Assembly (NCBI RefSeq): GCF_004124315.2
Contig: NZ_CP096889.1
Coordinates: forward strand, 2,401,001-2,465,000
Source of the DNA: Bacillus cabrialesii
GTDB lineage: Bacteria > Bacillota > Bacilli > Bacillales > Bacillaceae
DNA: 64,000 bases
Reading direction: 5' to 3'
This document shows positions 7,731 through 15,804 of this stretch, one piece after another. The notes beneath the pieces were generated by a model. It was not told the origin of the DNA. It searched no databases and saw nothing but the letters and a program-made list of their open reading frames with translations. A program made the position numbers and the translations under genes. The stretch's first letter is position 1. The number at the start of each line of letters is the position of its first letter.

Positions 7731-8498
7731 TTACTTCTCGCCAGTGAACCATTTTTTCTTCAATTTCTCGAGCTCTCCGTTATCTTCCATTTCCTTGAGC
7801 GCTTTATTGAATTTGTCTGTCAGTTCACTGTCCTTTCTGAAAGCAATCGCTGAACCGGCTTCCTCCGCTTTCGCATCAGGAATCACGAAGCCTTGCAGGT
7901 CGTCATTTGATTTGAAATACCCTTCTGCTACAATGTCTTCGATAATCGCGGCATCAAAGCGGTCAGATTTGATTTCCTGCACCAAATCAGAAATTCTGTT
8001 GCGGTCTTCTGTTTTAAAGCCATATTCCGGAGAAAGCTCTTTCCCCTTCTCTTCCTGAATAGAGCCAAGCTGAACGCCGACTGTTTTTCCTTTCAGGTCT
8101 TTCAGAGATGTAATGCCGCTGTCTTTTTTGCTGACAATCATATGGTTCGCTGTGTAGTACACATCGGAAAAATCAACTTGTTTTTTACGCTCAGGCGTCG
8201 GTGTCATTCCTGACAGAACCAGATCCACCTGTTTTGATTTCAGCGCTGTAATTAAGCTGTTGAAGTCCATATCCTGCACTTCAATTTCGTAGCCAGTCTT
8301 CTTCGCAAGCGCTTTTGCCAAATCTACATCAAAGCCGACAATAGTATCGCCTTCTTTATATTCAAACGGTTTGTAATCCGCCGAAGTACCCATAATTAAC
8401 TTTTTCTTTCCGCCTTCAGAACCTGAATTGCTTGACCCGCAAGCGGATAGTGCTAAAGTGATGCAGGCAGCCACAAGTAATAAGAGCCATTTTTTCAT
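7731..8498 (-). CDS. artP: Arginine-binding lipoprotein (ArtP/YqiX)
   Basis: A 255-residue family-3 solute-binding protein, the extracellular receptor for arginine. The signal peptide ends in the lipobox LSAC with the lipidated Cys at residue 20, followed by a Ser/Gly/Asn-rich linker. The SBP_bac_3 core follows, with MGTSADYKPFEY, VGFDVDLAKAL and LSGMTPTPER as recognisable ligand-pocket segments. First gene of artPQM, preceded by a good promoter with ARG-box-like sites, fitting arginine repression by AhrC, encoded elsewhere in this window. Confidence 0.95.
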   Translation of the reverse strand: MKKWLLLLVAACITLALSACGSSNSGSEGGKKKLIMGTSADYKPFEYKEGDTIVGFDVDLAKALAKKTGYEIEVQDMDFNSLITALKSKQVDLVLSGMTPTPERKKQVDFSDVYYTANHMIVSKKDSGITSLKDLKGKTVGVQLGSIQEEKGKELSPEYGFKTEDRNRISDLVQEIKSDRFDAAIIEDIVAEGYFKSNDDLQGFVIPDAKAEEAGSAIAFRKDSELTDKFNKALKEMEDNGELEKLKKKWFTGEK

Positions 8499-8533
8499 GA
8501 TCCATTTCCCCCATATTCATTACTTTTAGTTCT

Positions 8534-8587
8534 TTTGAATATTTATTCGTTAATTTGTATTTTAAACAGTTTCTTATTTTTATGCAA
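8534..8587 (-). promoter_or_regulatory. artP promoter with overlapping ARG box
   Basis: On the minus strand TTGCAT (8587-8582), a 17-base spacer and TAAAAT (8564-8559) form a SigA-type promoter. Just downstream, at 8549-8534, CGAATAAATATTCAAA matches the ARG-box pattern bound by AhrC/ArgR and would cover the transcription start. Repression by AhrC with arginine is inferred. Confidence 0.7.
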
Positions 8588-8687
8588 TACTATTTTTAAA
8601 AATTATCTTCAAGCTTATTTTTCCAGCGGTATCTTTTCTGATATCACTAGATAAATATAGATTTATTGTACAATCGGATTGAATAAT

Positions 8688-8705
8688 CTCTTAATATTTA
8701 TTCAT
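8688..8705 (-). promoter_or_regulatory. Second ARG-box-like site upstream of artP
   Basis: On the minus strand this reads ATGAATAAATATTAAGAG, close to the left half of the ARG-box consensus. It lies about 120-150 bases upstream of the promoter-proximal box, a spacing that could allow looping by AhrC hexamers. Weaker than the proximal site. Confidence 0.45.
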
Positions 8706-8730
8706 ATCTCTTTGGGATTTTATGCATAAA

Positions 8731-8766
8731 AAAACCGGATGCCTAAGCGGCTCCGGTTTTTTTCGT
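8731..8766 (-). terminator. Terminator of brxB
   Basis: AAAACCGGA (8731-8739) pairs with TCCGGTTTT (8752-8760), with T runs on both sides. It lies directly after the brxB stop. Confidence 0.85.
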
Positions 8767-8767
8767 C

Positions 8768-9205
8768 TTATACTTCTTCACAATATTCTTCAAAGGCTTC
8801 TTGCAGCTTTGCCACAACTGCCATCGGCTCATGTCCTTCAATTTCATGACGTTCTACCATTTTCATGATTTTTCCGTCTTTCAAAATCGCAAATGACGGA
8901 GAAGATGGCGGATATCCTTCAAAATAGTCACGCGCTCGCGCTGTCGCTTCTTTATCCTGTCCGGCAAAAACGGTAACGAGCTGATCAGGTCTTTTATCAT
9001 AGTGAACGGAATGGTAAGCTGCCGGTCTCGCAATTCCCCCGGCGCATCCGCAAACTGAGTTTACCATGACGAGCGTCGTTCCTTTTTTCGCAAGCGCCTC
9101 ATCCACCTCTTCAGCTGTTTTCAGCTCAGTGTATCCGGCAGCTGTAATTTCTTGTCTCGCTTGGCGGACAATATCATTCATAAATAAATTAAAGTCCATG
9201 TTCAA
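8768..9205 (-). CDS. brxB: Bacilliredoxin BrxB (YqiW), DUF1094 thiol protein
   Basis: A 145-residue bacilliredoxin. It removes bacillithiol from S-bacillithiolated proteins after oxidative stress. The active site is the C-G-C motif in VNSVCGCAGG (Cys52 and Cys54) at the start of a thioredoxin-like helix. A TTG start at 9205 is preferred because AAAGGAGAGG precedes it at a normal distance and the length matches the family; ATG 9199 would lose two residues. Stands alone, divergent from bmrU, with its own terminator. Confidence 0.92.
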   Translation of the reverse strand: MNMDFNLFMNDIVRQARQEITAAGYTELKTAEEVDEALAKKGTTLVMVNSVCGCAGGIARPAAYHSVHYDKRPDQLVTVFAGQDKEATARARDYFEGYPPSSPSFAILKDGKIMKMVERHEIEGHEPMAVVAKLQEAFEEYCEEV

Positions 9206-9365
9206 TGAAGACCTCTCCTTTTTCATCATCTGTTCCTATGATAGCAAGGAAACGTCCATATCGGCAAATGACATTGCTTGGCCGTACACTTTTTTCGCTT
9301 TCCGTTTACTGTTGACAGAAAAAGGGGATCATATTACCAGATGTAAAATAAAGGAGCAGTTTTAT

Positions 9366-10259
9366 ATGAGCCACCGGAAAGGGTTACTGATTCATAACGG
9401 AAATGCCGGCAACAAAAATATAGAAAAAGCATTAGGGGCAGTGGTGCCGGTATTATCACAATCTTTTGATGAGGTGATCATTAGACAGACAAAGAAAAAA
9501 GACGATGCGTATCATTTTTGCCAATCCATTGATGATTCTGTTGACACCGTCTTTATTCTCGGCGGCGACGGTACGGTCCATCAATGCATAAACGGCATCA
9601 GCGCTTTAGAACAAAGGCCAGCAGTCGGGATTTTGCCAGGCGGCACATGCAATGACTTTTCGAGAGTGCTTGGCATTCCTCAAAATCTCGCAAAGGCGGC
9701 GGAAGCACTTGTGCCAGGAAAAAAAACAAGCGTAGACGTATGTCAGATGAACGACCGTTATTTTTTAAATTTCTGGGGGATTGGCTTGATTACAGAAACA
9801 TCGAATCAAATTAACGAAACGGAAAAAGCATTATTGGGGAAAATCAGCTATTTTACAAGTGCATTGCGGACTGTCTCATCTGCCGCATCGTTTCCGATGA
9901 CATTAAAAATTGACGGAGAAGAAATTAAAGAAGAAGCCGTTATGCTGCTTGTGATGAACGGACAATACATCGGAACGAACCGAATTCCCCTGCCTGATGC
10001 AAGTATAGAAGACGGCTTACTCGATATCCTCATATGCCGCAACACCAACCTCACTGCATTGCGGGAGCTGATGAGCATGGAACAGGGCACAATTGACCGT
10101 TTTGCCGGAGAGCTGTCCTATATTCAGGCCTCCCGTATTGAGATTGAAACAGAAACGGCCAAAAAGGCTGATATGGATGGAGAAGTTTATACACAAACGC
10201 CCGCGGTCATTCAAGTCCTGCCGCAGCACATCGACATGCTTGTTCCTGCAATTGAATAA
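9366..10259 (+). CDS. bmrU: Diacylglycerol kinase-family lipid kinase BmrU
   Basis: A 297-residue protein of the diacylglycerol/sphingosine kinase catalytic family. The nucleotide-binding motifs GGDGT (66-70) and PGGTCNDFSR (about 91-100) are intact, and the C-terminal half carries the small beta-sandwich domain. The true lipid substrate is unknown; it is not the DgkB housekeeping enzyme. Start ATG 9366 has AAGGAG about nine bases upstream; an open frame further upstream lacks a site. First gene of bmrU-bmr-bmrR, with bmr 100 bases downstream. Confidence 0.9.
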   Translation: MSHRKGLLIHNGNAGNKNIEKALGAVVPVLSQSFDEVIIRQTKKKDDAYHFCQSIDDSVDTVFILGGDGTVHQCINGISALEQRPAVGILPGGTCNDFSRVLGIPQNLAKAAEALVPGKKTSVDVCQMNDRYFLNFWGIGLITETSNQINETEKALLGKISYFTSALRTVSSAASFPMTLKIDGEEIKEEAVMLLVMNGQYIGTNRIPLPDASIEDGLLDILICRNTNLTALRELMSMEQGTIDRFAGELSYIQASRIEIETETAKKADMDGEVYTQTPAVIQVLPQHIDMLVPAIE

Positions 10260-10294
10260 CTGTCTTTATGGCTTAGAAAGATTTTGCAAATCCG

Positions 10295-10325
10295 TTGACT
10301 CTCCCCTAGGAGGAGGCTTTACAGT
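10295..10325 (+). promoter_or_regulatory. BmrR-controlled promoter of bmr (19-bp spacer)
   Basis: TTGACT (10295-10300) and TACAGT (10320-10325) are separated by 19 bases instead of 17, the hallmark of MerR-family activated promoters. The spacer holds the dyad centred on CCTAGG (10305-10310). Known biology: drug-bound BmrR twists this spacer to realign the elements and activates bmr. Confidence 0.9.
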
Positions 10326-10359
10326 ATAAGGGATACACTTTCGAAAAAGGGGAAGTCAC

Positions 10360-11529
10360 ATGGAGAAACAAAATATCACCTTAACAATATTATTGACCAA
10401 TTTATTTATTGCCTTTTTGGGGATCGGACTTGTGATTCCGGTAACACCCACCATTATGAATGAATTGAATTTATCGGGTACCGCGGTCGGTTATATGGTT
10501 GCCTGCTTCGCTGTTACACAGCTCATTGTTTCACCAATAGCCGGTCGATGGGTTGACCGCTTTGGTCGTAAAATCATGATCGTGATCGGTCTTTTGTTCT
10601 TTAGTGTTTCGGAGTTATTATTCGGCATCGGAAAAACAGTAGAGATGTTGTTTATATCCCGTATGCTTGGCGGTATCAGCGCTGCCTTCATTATGCCCGG
10701 GGTCACGGCTTTTATCGCAGATATCACGACTATTAAAACACGGCCGAAAGCGCTCGGTTATATGTCAGCCGCCATTTCAACAGGTTTTATTATCGGACCC
10801 GGGATCGGGGGATTTTTAGCGGAAATCCATTCCCGCCTGCCTTTTTTCTTTGCGGCAGCCTTTGCGTTGCTGGCAGCCGTTTTATCAATCCTCACGCTGC
10901 GCGAGCCGGAGCGAAATCCTGAGAATCAGGAAATAACAGGGCAGAAAACAGGCTTTAAACGGATTTTTGCCCCTATGTATTTCATTGCTTTTCTTATTAT
11001 CTTGATTTCGTCTTTTGGTTTAGCGTCATTTGAATCATTATTCGCGTTATTCGTTGACCATAAATTCGGATTTACGGCAAGCGACATCGCCATTATGATT
11101 ACAGGCGGAGCGATTGTCGGCGCCATTACGCAAGTCGTCTTATTCGACCGCTTTACAAGATGGTTTGGGGAAATTCCTTTAATTCGGTATAGCTTAATTC
11201 TCTCAACGAGTCTGGTATTCTTGATGACAATCGTGCATTCTTATGTTGCGATTCTGCTAGTAACAGTCACTGTGTTTGTCGGATTTGATCTCATGCGTCC
11301 TGCGGTAACGACTTATCTGTCAAAGATTGCGGGAAATGAACAGGGGTTTGCCGGCGGAATGAATTCAATGTTTACAAGCATCGGCAATGTATTCGGGCCT
11401 ATTATCGGCGGAATGATGTTCGATATTGACGTAAATTATCCATTCTACTTTGCAACGGTTTCTTTAGCTATAGGCATTGCGCTGACCATTGCTTGGAAAG
11501 CGCCTGCCCATGCAAAAGCCAGCACATGA
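10360..11529 (+). CDS. bmr: Multidrug efflux transporter Bmr (MFS, DHA1)
   Basis: A 389-residue 12-span major facilitator that exports lipophilic cations and dyes, chloramphenicol and fluoroquinolones by proton antiport. Visible motifs are the loop 2-3 motif A with GRWVDRFGRK (about 62-71) and the antiporter motif C with GPGIGGFL (about 146-153). The ATG follows a GGGGAAG site. Its own promoter, controlled by bmrR downstream, lies at 10295-10325. Confidence 0.95.
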   Translation: MEKQNITLTILLTNLFIAFLGIGLVIPVTPTIMNELNLSGTAVGYMVACFAVTQLIVSPIAGRWVDRFGRKIMIVIGLLFFSVSELLFGIGKTVEMLFISRMLGGISAAFIMPGVTAFIADITTIKTRPKALGYMSAAISTGFIIGPGIGGFLAEIHSRLPFFFAAAFALLAAVLSILTLREPERNPENQEITGQKTGFKRIFAPMYFIAFLIILISSFGLASFESLFALFVDHKFGFTASDIAIMITGGAIVGAITQVVLFDRFTRWFGEIPLIRYSLILSTSLVFLMTIVHSYVAILLVTVTVFVGFDLMRPAVTTYLSKIAGNEQGFAGGMNSMFTSIGNVFGPIIGGMMFDIDVNYPFYFATVSLAIGIALTIAWKAPAHAKAST

Positions 11530-11532
11530 TAA

Positions 11533-11567
11533 AAGCGTATTCTTTGTGTACTGCAAAGAATGCGCTT
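11533..11567 (+). terminator. Hairpin between bmr and bmrR
   Basis: AAGCGTATTCTTTG (11533-11546) pairs with CAAAGAATGCGCTT (11554-11567) with one G-T pair. The following sequence is only moderately T-rich (CTTCATTAT), so it may allow read-through into bmrR. Confidence 0.65.
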
Positions 11568-11599
11568 CTTCATTATACTGATATAGAAGGAGTGATGGC

Positions 11600-12436
11600 A
11601 TGGAGGAATCGTATTATTCAATTGGAGAAGTTTCAAAACTGGCAAACGTGTCAATTAAAGCGCTCCGTTACTATGATAAAATTGATCTATTTAAACCCGC
11701 TTACGTCGACCCGGATACCAGCTATCGCTATTATACAGATTCTCAGCTCATTCATCTGGACTTGATCAAATCATTGAAATATATCGGCACACCTTTAGAA
11801 GAGATGAAAAAGGCACAGGACCTAGAAATGGAAGAACTGTTTGCTTTTTATTCAGAGCAGGAGAAGCAAATCAGGGAGAAATTAGACTTTTTATCAGCAT
11901 TGGAGCAAACCATCGCAATGGTAAAAAAGCGGATGAAACGGCAGATGGAATTTCCCGCGCTCGGCGAGGTGTTTGTTTTAGATGAAGAGGAAACACGCAT
12001 CATTCAGACAGAGGCAGAGGGAATCGGGCCTGAAAACGTGCTCAACGCCTCCTACAGCAAGTTGAAAACATTCATCGAATCAGCAGATGGATTTACAAAC
12101 AATAGCTACGGCGCTACTTTCCCCTTTCAGCCGTACACCAGCATTGATGAAATGACTTACCGGCATATTTTCACGCCTGTACTGACGAATAAACAAATTT
12201 CGGCGATTACGCCGGATATGGAAATCACAACGATTCCTAAAGGCAAATATGTTTGTATCGCTTATAATTTTTCTCCTGAGCATTATTTTCTCAACTTACA
12301 GAAGCTTATCAAGTATATCACTGACCGCCAATTGACTGTTGTCAGTGATGTTTACGAGCTAATCATACCGATTCATTATTCACCGAAAAAACAAGAAGAA
12401 TATCGGGTCGAAATGAAAATCCGAATCGCTCAATAA
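11600..12436 (+). CDS. bmrR: MerR-family multidrug-responsive activator BmrR
   Basis: A 278-residue transcription activator. Residues 1-75 form the MerR winged helix (YSIGEVSKLANVS, then the ALRYYDKI segment), followed by the long dimerisation helix and a GyrI-like drug-binding domain. Glu253, the buried acid that reads cationic drugs in BmrR, is present in VYELI. It activates bmr at the 19-bp-spacer promoter. The start has GAAGGAG nine bases upstream. The gene lies 70 bases downstream of bmr behind a hairpin. Confidence 0.95.
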   Translation: MEESYYSIGEVSKLANVSIKALRYYDKIDLFKPAYVDPDTSYRYYTDSQLIHLDLIKSLKYIGTPLEEMKKAQDLEMEELFAFYSEQEKQIREKLDFLSALEQTIAMVKKRMKRQMEFPALGEVFVLDEEETRIIQTEAEGIGPENVLNASYSKLKTFIESADGFTNNSYGATFPFQPYTSIDEMTYRHIFTPVLTNKQISAITPDMEITTIPKGKYVCIAYNFSPEHYFLNLQKLIKYITDRQLTVVSDVYELIIPIHYSPKKQEEYRVEMKIRIAQ

Positions 12437-12448
12437 TCACGAATAGAA

Positions 12449-12489
12449 AAAGAGCATTTTTTGAATTTATGTTTCAAAAAATGCTCTTT
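12449..12489. terminator. Bidirectional terminator between bmrR and bkdB
   Basis: AAAGAGCATTTTTTGAA (12449-12465) pairs perfectly with TTCAAAAAATGCTCTTT (12473-12489) around a short loop. It ends both the bmr cassette and the bkd operon. Confidence 0.88.
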
Positions 12490-12497
12490 CTGCTTAT

Positions 12498-13772
12498 TTA
12501 GTAAACTGACGTTTTTTCATCAATCGATTCTAAGATTTGTTTCACTCGTCCCAAGAATCGTCCGCACACGAGGCCGTCAAGCACTCTGTGATCCAATGAC
12601 AGGCACAGATTGACCATGTCTCTTACAGCAATCATGCCATGATCCATGACAACCGGACGTTTGACAATCGATTCTACTTGAAGGATGGCAGCCTGAGGGT
12701 AGTTGATGATGCCCATCGACTGAACAGATCCGAACGAACCTGTGTTGTTGACGGTGAACGTCCCTCCCTGCATGTCGTCTGCTGAGAGTTTTCCATCTCT
12801 TACTTTTTTGGCGAGGTCTGTAATTTCTCGCGCAATGCCTTTAATTGTTTTTTCATCAGCGTTTTTAATCACAGGAACGAATAAAGAATCCTCTGTCGCA
12901 ACCGCGATTGAAATATTGATATCCTTTTTCTGGATGATTTTGTCGCCCGCCCACATGCTATTCATTTGCGGGAATTCTTTTAACGCCTGGGCGACCGCTT
13001 TTACAAAAAAGGCGAAGAATGTTAAATTAAACCCTTCCGTCTTCTTGAAGGAATCTTTTATATTGTTGCGATATGCCACCATGTTTGTGACATCGACTTC
13101 CATCATCGTCCAAGCATGCGGTATTTCTGTTTTGCTGCGCTTCATATTGGAAGCAATTGCTTTTCTTACAGCTGTAACAGGGATTTCTTTATCTCCGGCT
13201 GCAGACGCCGGAGATGAAACCTCTTCCTTCGGTTCCGGTTTTGGTGCAGATTCTGGTGCAGGAGCTGCTGTTTTCGGCTCCTCAGCCCGTTCTTGAACGC
13301 CGCCTGCCTCAATGATGCGCTGAATATCTTTTCGCGTAATGCGGCCGCCGGCACCTGTTCCTGTCACTTGATCAAGATCAATGCCGTGCTCTCCTGCCAA
13401 ACGGAGTACCGCCGGCGAGTAGCGCTTTTTATTTGGCTGATCGGCTGCTTCGGCGCGGGTTTCTGCGGCAGGCGTCTCAGCTGCTGCTGATGCCTCGGGC
13501 TGCTCTCGTTTTTGTTCAGCCGGATTGGCGCCTTCTGTTTCAATTTTACAGATGATTTCCCCGACTTGCAGGGTCTGTCCTTCTTCACCGACAAGTTCTG
13601 TTATCGTTCCGGTAAAAGAAGACGGAACCTCTGCATTCACCTTATCCGTCATGACTTCCGCGATCGGATCGTATTTGTTCACTTTATCACCTGGGGCGAC
13701 GAGCCATTTGCTGATCGTCCCCTCTGTCACGCTTTCTCCAAGCTGCGGCATCGTCATTTGTTCAATAGCCAT
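12498..13772 (-). CDS. bkdB: Branched-chain 2-oxo acid dehydrogenase E2 (BkdB/BfmBB)
   Basis: A 424-residue dihydrolipoyl transacylase core. Domains in order: a lipoyl domain with Lys44 in MTDKVNAE as the lipoylation site, an Ala/Pro/Glu-rich linker, the E3/E1-binding domain (about 118-155, KRYSPAVLRLA), a second Pro/Ala/Glu linker, and the catalytic acyltransferase domain with the active-site His395 in DHRVLDG. It passes branched acyl groups to CoA to make isovaleryl-, isobutyryl- and 2-methylbutyryl-CoA, the primers for iso/anteiso fatty acids. Last gene of the ptb-bkdB operon. Confidence 0.96.
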   Translation of the reverse strand: MAIEQMTMPQLGESVTEGTISKWLVAPGDKVNKYDPIAEVMTDKVNAEVPSSFTGTITELVGEEGQTLQVGEIICKIETEGANPAEQKREQPEASAAAETPAAETRAEAADQPNKKRYSPAVLRLAGEHGIDLDQVTGTGAGGRITRKDIQRIIEAGGVQERAEEPKTAAPAPESAPKPEPKEEVSSPASAAGDKEIPVTAVRKAIASNMKRSKTEIPHAWTMMEVDVTNMVAYRNNIKDSFKKTEGFNLTFFAFFVKAVAQALKEFPQMNSMWAGDKIIQKKDINISIAVATEDSLFVPVIKNADEKTIKGIAREITDLAKKVRDGKLSADDMQGGTFTVNNTGSFGSVQSMGIINYPQAAILQVESIVKRPVVMDHGMIAVRDMVNLCLSLDHRVLDGLVCGRFLGRVKQILESIDEKTSVY

Positions 13773-13793
13773 GTTTGTATCCTCCTTACGTCT

Positions 13794-14777
13794 TTAAAAC
13801 TCCGCTAATTCTCTCATCGCCGCTTCCACTTTATCAGGATTGACCATAAAGTATTTTTCCATTGTCGGCGCATAAGGCATAGCCGGAATATCAGGACCTG
13901 CAAGCCGTTTGATCGGCGCGTCTAAGTCGAACAGACAATGCTCGGATATAATCGCGGCCACCTCACTCATGATGCTGCCTTCTTTTGTATCTTCTGTGAC
14001 CAAAAGGACCTTACCTGTTTTGGATGCGGCTTCGATGATTGCTTCTTTATCAAGCGGATAGACCGTTCTTAAATCAACCACATGCACTGAAATGCCATCT
14101 TTTTCGAGACGTTCTGCAGCCTGCAGCGCGAAGTGGACACACAGGCCGTATGTGATCACCGTGATGTCGTCGCCTTCCCGTTTTACATCTGCCTTGCCGA
14201 TCGGCAGGACATAATCATCGGCCGGAACCTCTCCTTTTATCAGGCGGTACGCGCGCTTGTGCTCAAAAAACAGCACAGGATCTTCATCACGAACTGCAGC
14301 TTTTAAGAGTCCTTTCGCGTCATACGGCGTTGAAGGCATGACAATTTTCAGTCCGGGCTGATTGGCGAAAATCGCTTCGACTGACTGAGAATGATAAAGG
14401 GCCCCGTGTACGCCTCCGCCGTATGGCGCTCTGACGACAATCGGGCAGCTCCAGTCATTGTTGCTGCGGTAGCGGATTTTAGCCGCTTCAGAAATGATTT
14501 GGTTGACCGCCGGCATAATAAAATCAGCAAACTGCATTTCAGCAATCGGTCTCATACCGTACATAGCCGCTCCAATACCGACTCCGGCGATCGCGGATTC
14601 AGCAAGCGGCGTATCCATCACACGCTCTTCTCCAAATTGTTCGTATAGGCCGGCTGTCGCTTTAAATACACCGCCTTTTTTTCCTACATCTTCCCCAAGG
14701 ACGAAAACACGAGGATCTCGTTCCATTTCTTCTTTCATCGCCAAATTGATCGCATCAATATATGACATTACTGACAT
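13794..14777 (-). CDS. bkdAB: Branched-chain 2-oxo acid dehydrogenase E1 beta (BkdAB)
   Basis: A 327-residue transketolase-like beta subunit of the E1 component, which pairs with BkdAA to decarboxylate branched 2-oxo acids using thiamine diphosphate. Recognisable segments are VFVLGEDVGKKGGVF near the N terminus, TPLAESAIAG, the RAPYGGGVHG loop and the C-terminal transketolase domain with VVDLRTVYPLD. The start at 14777 is chosen because GGGAGGAAG lies just upstream; the frame is open further back into bkdAA. The start lies 13 bases after the bkdAA stop. Confidence 0.96.
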   Translation of the reverse strand: MSVMSYIDAINLAMKEEMERDPRVFVLGEDVGKKGGVFKATAGLYEQFGEERVMDTPLAESAIAGVGIGAAMYGMRPIAEMQFADFIMPAVNQIISEAAKIRYRSNNDWSCPIVVRAPYGGGVHGALYHSQSVEAIFANQPGLKIVMPSTPYDAKGLLKAAVRDEDPVLFFEHKRAYRLIKGEVPADDYVLPIGKADVKREGDDITVITYGLCVHFALQAAERLEKDGISVHVVDLRTVYPLDKEAIIEAASKTGKVLLVTEDTKEGSIMSEVAAIISEHCLFDLDAPIKRLAGPDIPAMPYAPTMEKYFMVNPDKVEAAMRELAEF

Positions 14778-14790
14778 TTGTTCTTCCTCC

Positions 14791-15783
14791 CTACTTCGCA
14801 TACACATAATCAAGCGCTGACTCAGGAGCTGCATAAGGGGCGTTCTCCGCTTCATCCGTCGCTTCGTTAATGATTGCCATGATCTCATCCAGCATGGTTT
14901 GTTCTGTCTCATCGGACAGCAGGCCTGCTTCCTTTAAGTAAGCTTGATAAGTGAACAGGGGATCACTTTTTTTCGCTTCCTCTACTTCTTCACGGCCGCG
15001 GTAGCTGCTGTCATCGTCATCACTGGAATGCGGTGTAAGGCGGTAAGAAATGGTTTCAATTAATGTCGGGCCTTCTCCTCTGCGCGCCCGTTCACGTGCT
15101 TCTTTGACCGCTTGATAAACTTCCAGCGGATCATTTCCATTCACGGTTACGCCAGGCATTCCATAGCCTACGGCACGGTCGGAAATGTTCTCACATGCGA
15201 CTTGCTTATCGTAAGGCACTGAGATTGCGTACTTGTTGTTTTCACACATGAAAATAACCGGCAGCTTATGGACGGCGGCAAAGTTTGCCCCTTCATGGAA
15301 ATCGCCTTGGTTTGAAGAGCCTTCACCAAATGTAACAAAGGCTGCGATATCCTTTTTCTCCATACGTCCCGCTAACGCAATGCCGACTGCGTGCGGCACT
15401 TGCGTTGTCACTGGAGATGATCCCGTCACGATGCGGTTTTTCTTTTGTCCAAAATGCCCCGGCATCTGACGTCCTCCTGAGTTCGGATCCGCCGCCTTGG
15501 CAAAACCGGACATCATTAAATCCTTTGCTGTCATGCCAAACGCCAGCACAACTCCCATATCTCTGTAGTACGGCAGTACATAATCCATTTCACGGTCAAG
15601 AGCGAAAGCCGCTCCTACCTGTGCTGCTTCCTGTCCTTGGCAAGAGATCACGAACGGGATTTTGCCAGAGCGGTTTAACAGCCACATTCTTTCATCGATT
15701 TTTCTTGCTAACAGCATGGTTCTATACATATCAACGGCTTCCTGATCAGTAAGCCCTAGTGCTTGATGTCGGTTTGTACTCAT
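14791..15783 (-). CDS. bkdAA: Branched-chain 2-oxo acid dehydrogenase E1 alpha (BkdAA)
   Basis: A 330-residue E1 alpha subunit. The thiamine diphosphate motif is present as GEGSSNQG through ENN (about 156-185), preceded by the conserved QEA segment in CQGQEAAQVG, and the GRQMPGHFG block is typical of the family. It decarboxylates the 2-oxo acids of Val, Leu and Ile. The length is normal. It follows lpdV by 21 bases in the operon. Confidence 0.96.
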   Translation of the reverse strand: MSTNRHQALGLTDQEAVDMYRTMLLARKIDERMWLLNRSGKIPFVISCQGQEAAQVGAAFALDREMDYVLPYYRDMGVVLAFGMTAKDLMMSGFAKAADPNSGGRQMPGHFGQKKNRIVTGSSPVTTQVPHAVGIALAGRMEKKDIAAFVTFGEGSSNQGDFHEGANFAAVHKLPVIFMCENNKYAISVPYDKQVACENISDRAVGYGMPGVTVNGNDPLEVYQAVKEARERARRGEGPTLIETISYRLTPHSSDDDDSSYRGREEVEEAKKSDPLFTYQAYLKEAGLLSDETEQTMLDEIMAIINEATDEAENAPYAAPESALDYVYAK

Positions 15784-15804
15784 TCAAGCCCCTCCTTTAT
15801 GCTT

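Noticed and set aside
12742..13296. A 184-codon plus-strand open frame antisense to bkdB
   Set aside because: It mirrors the Ala/Pro/Glu-rich linker and catalytic domain of BkdB; no start signal or family resemblance.
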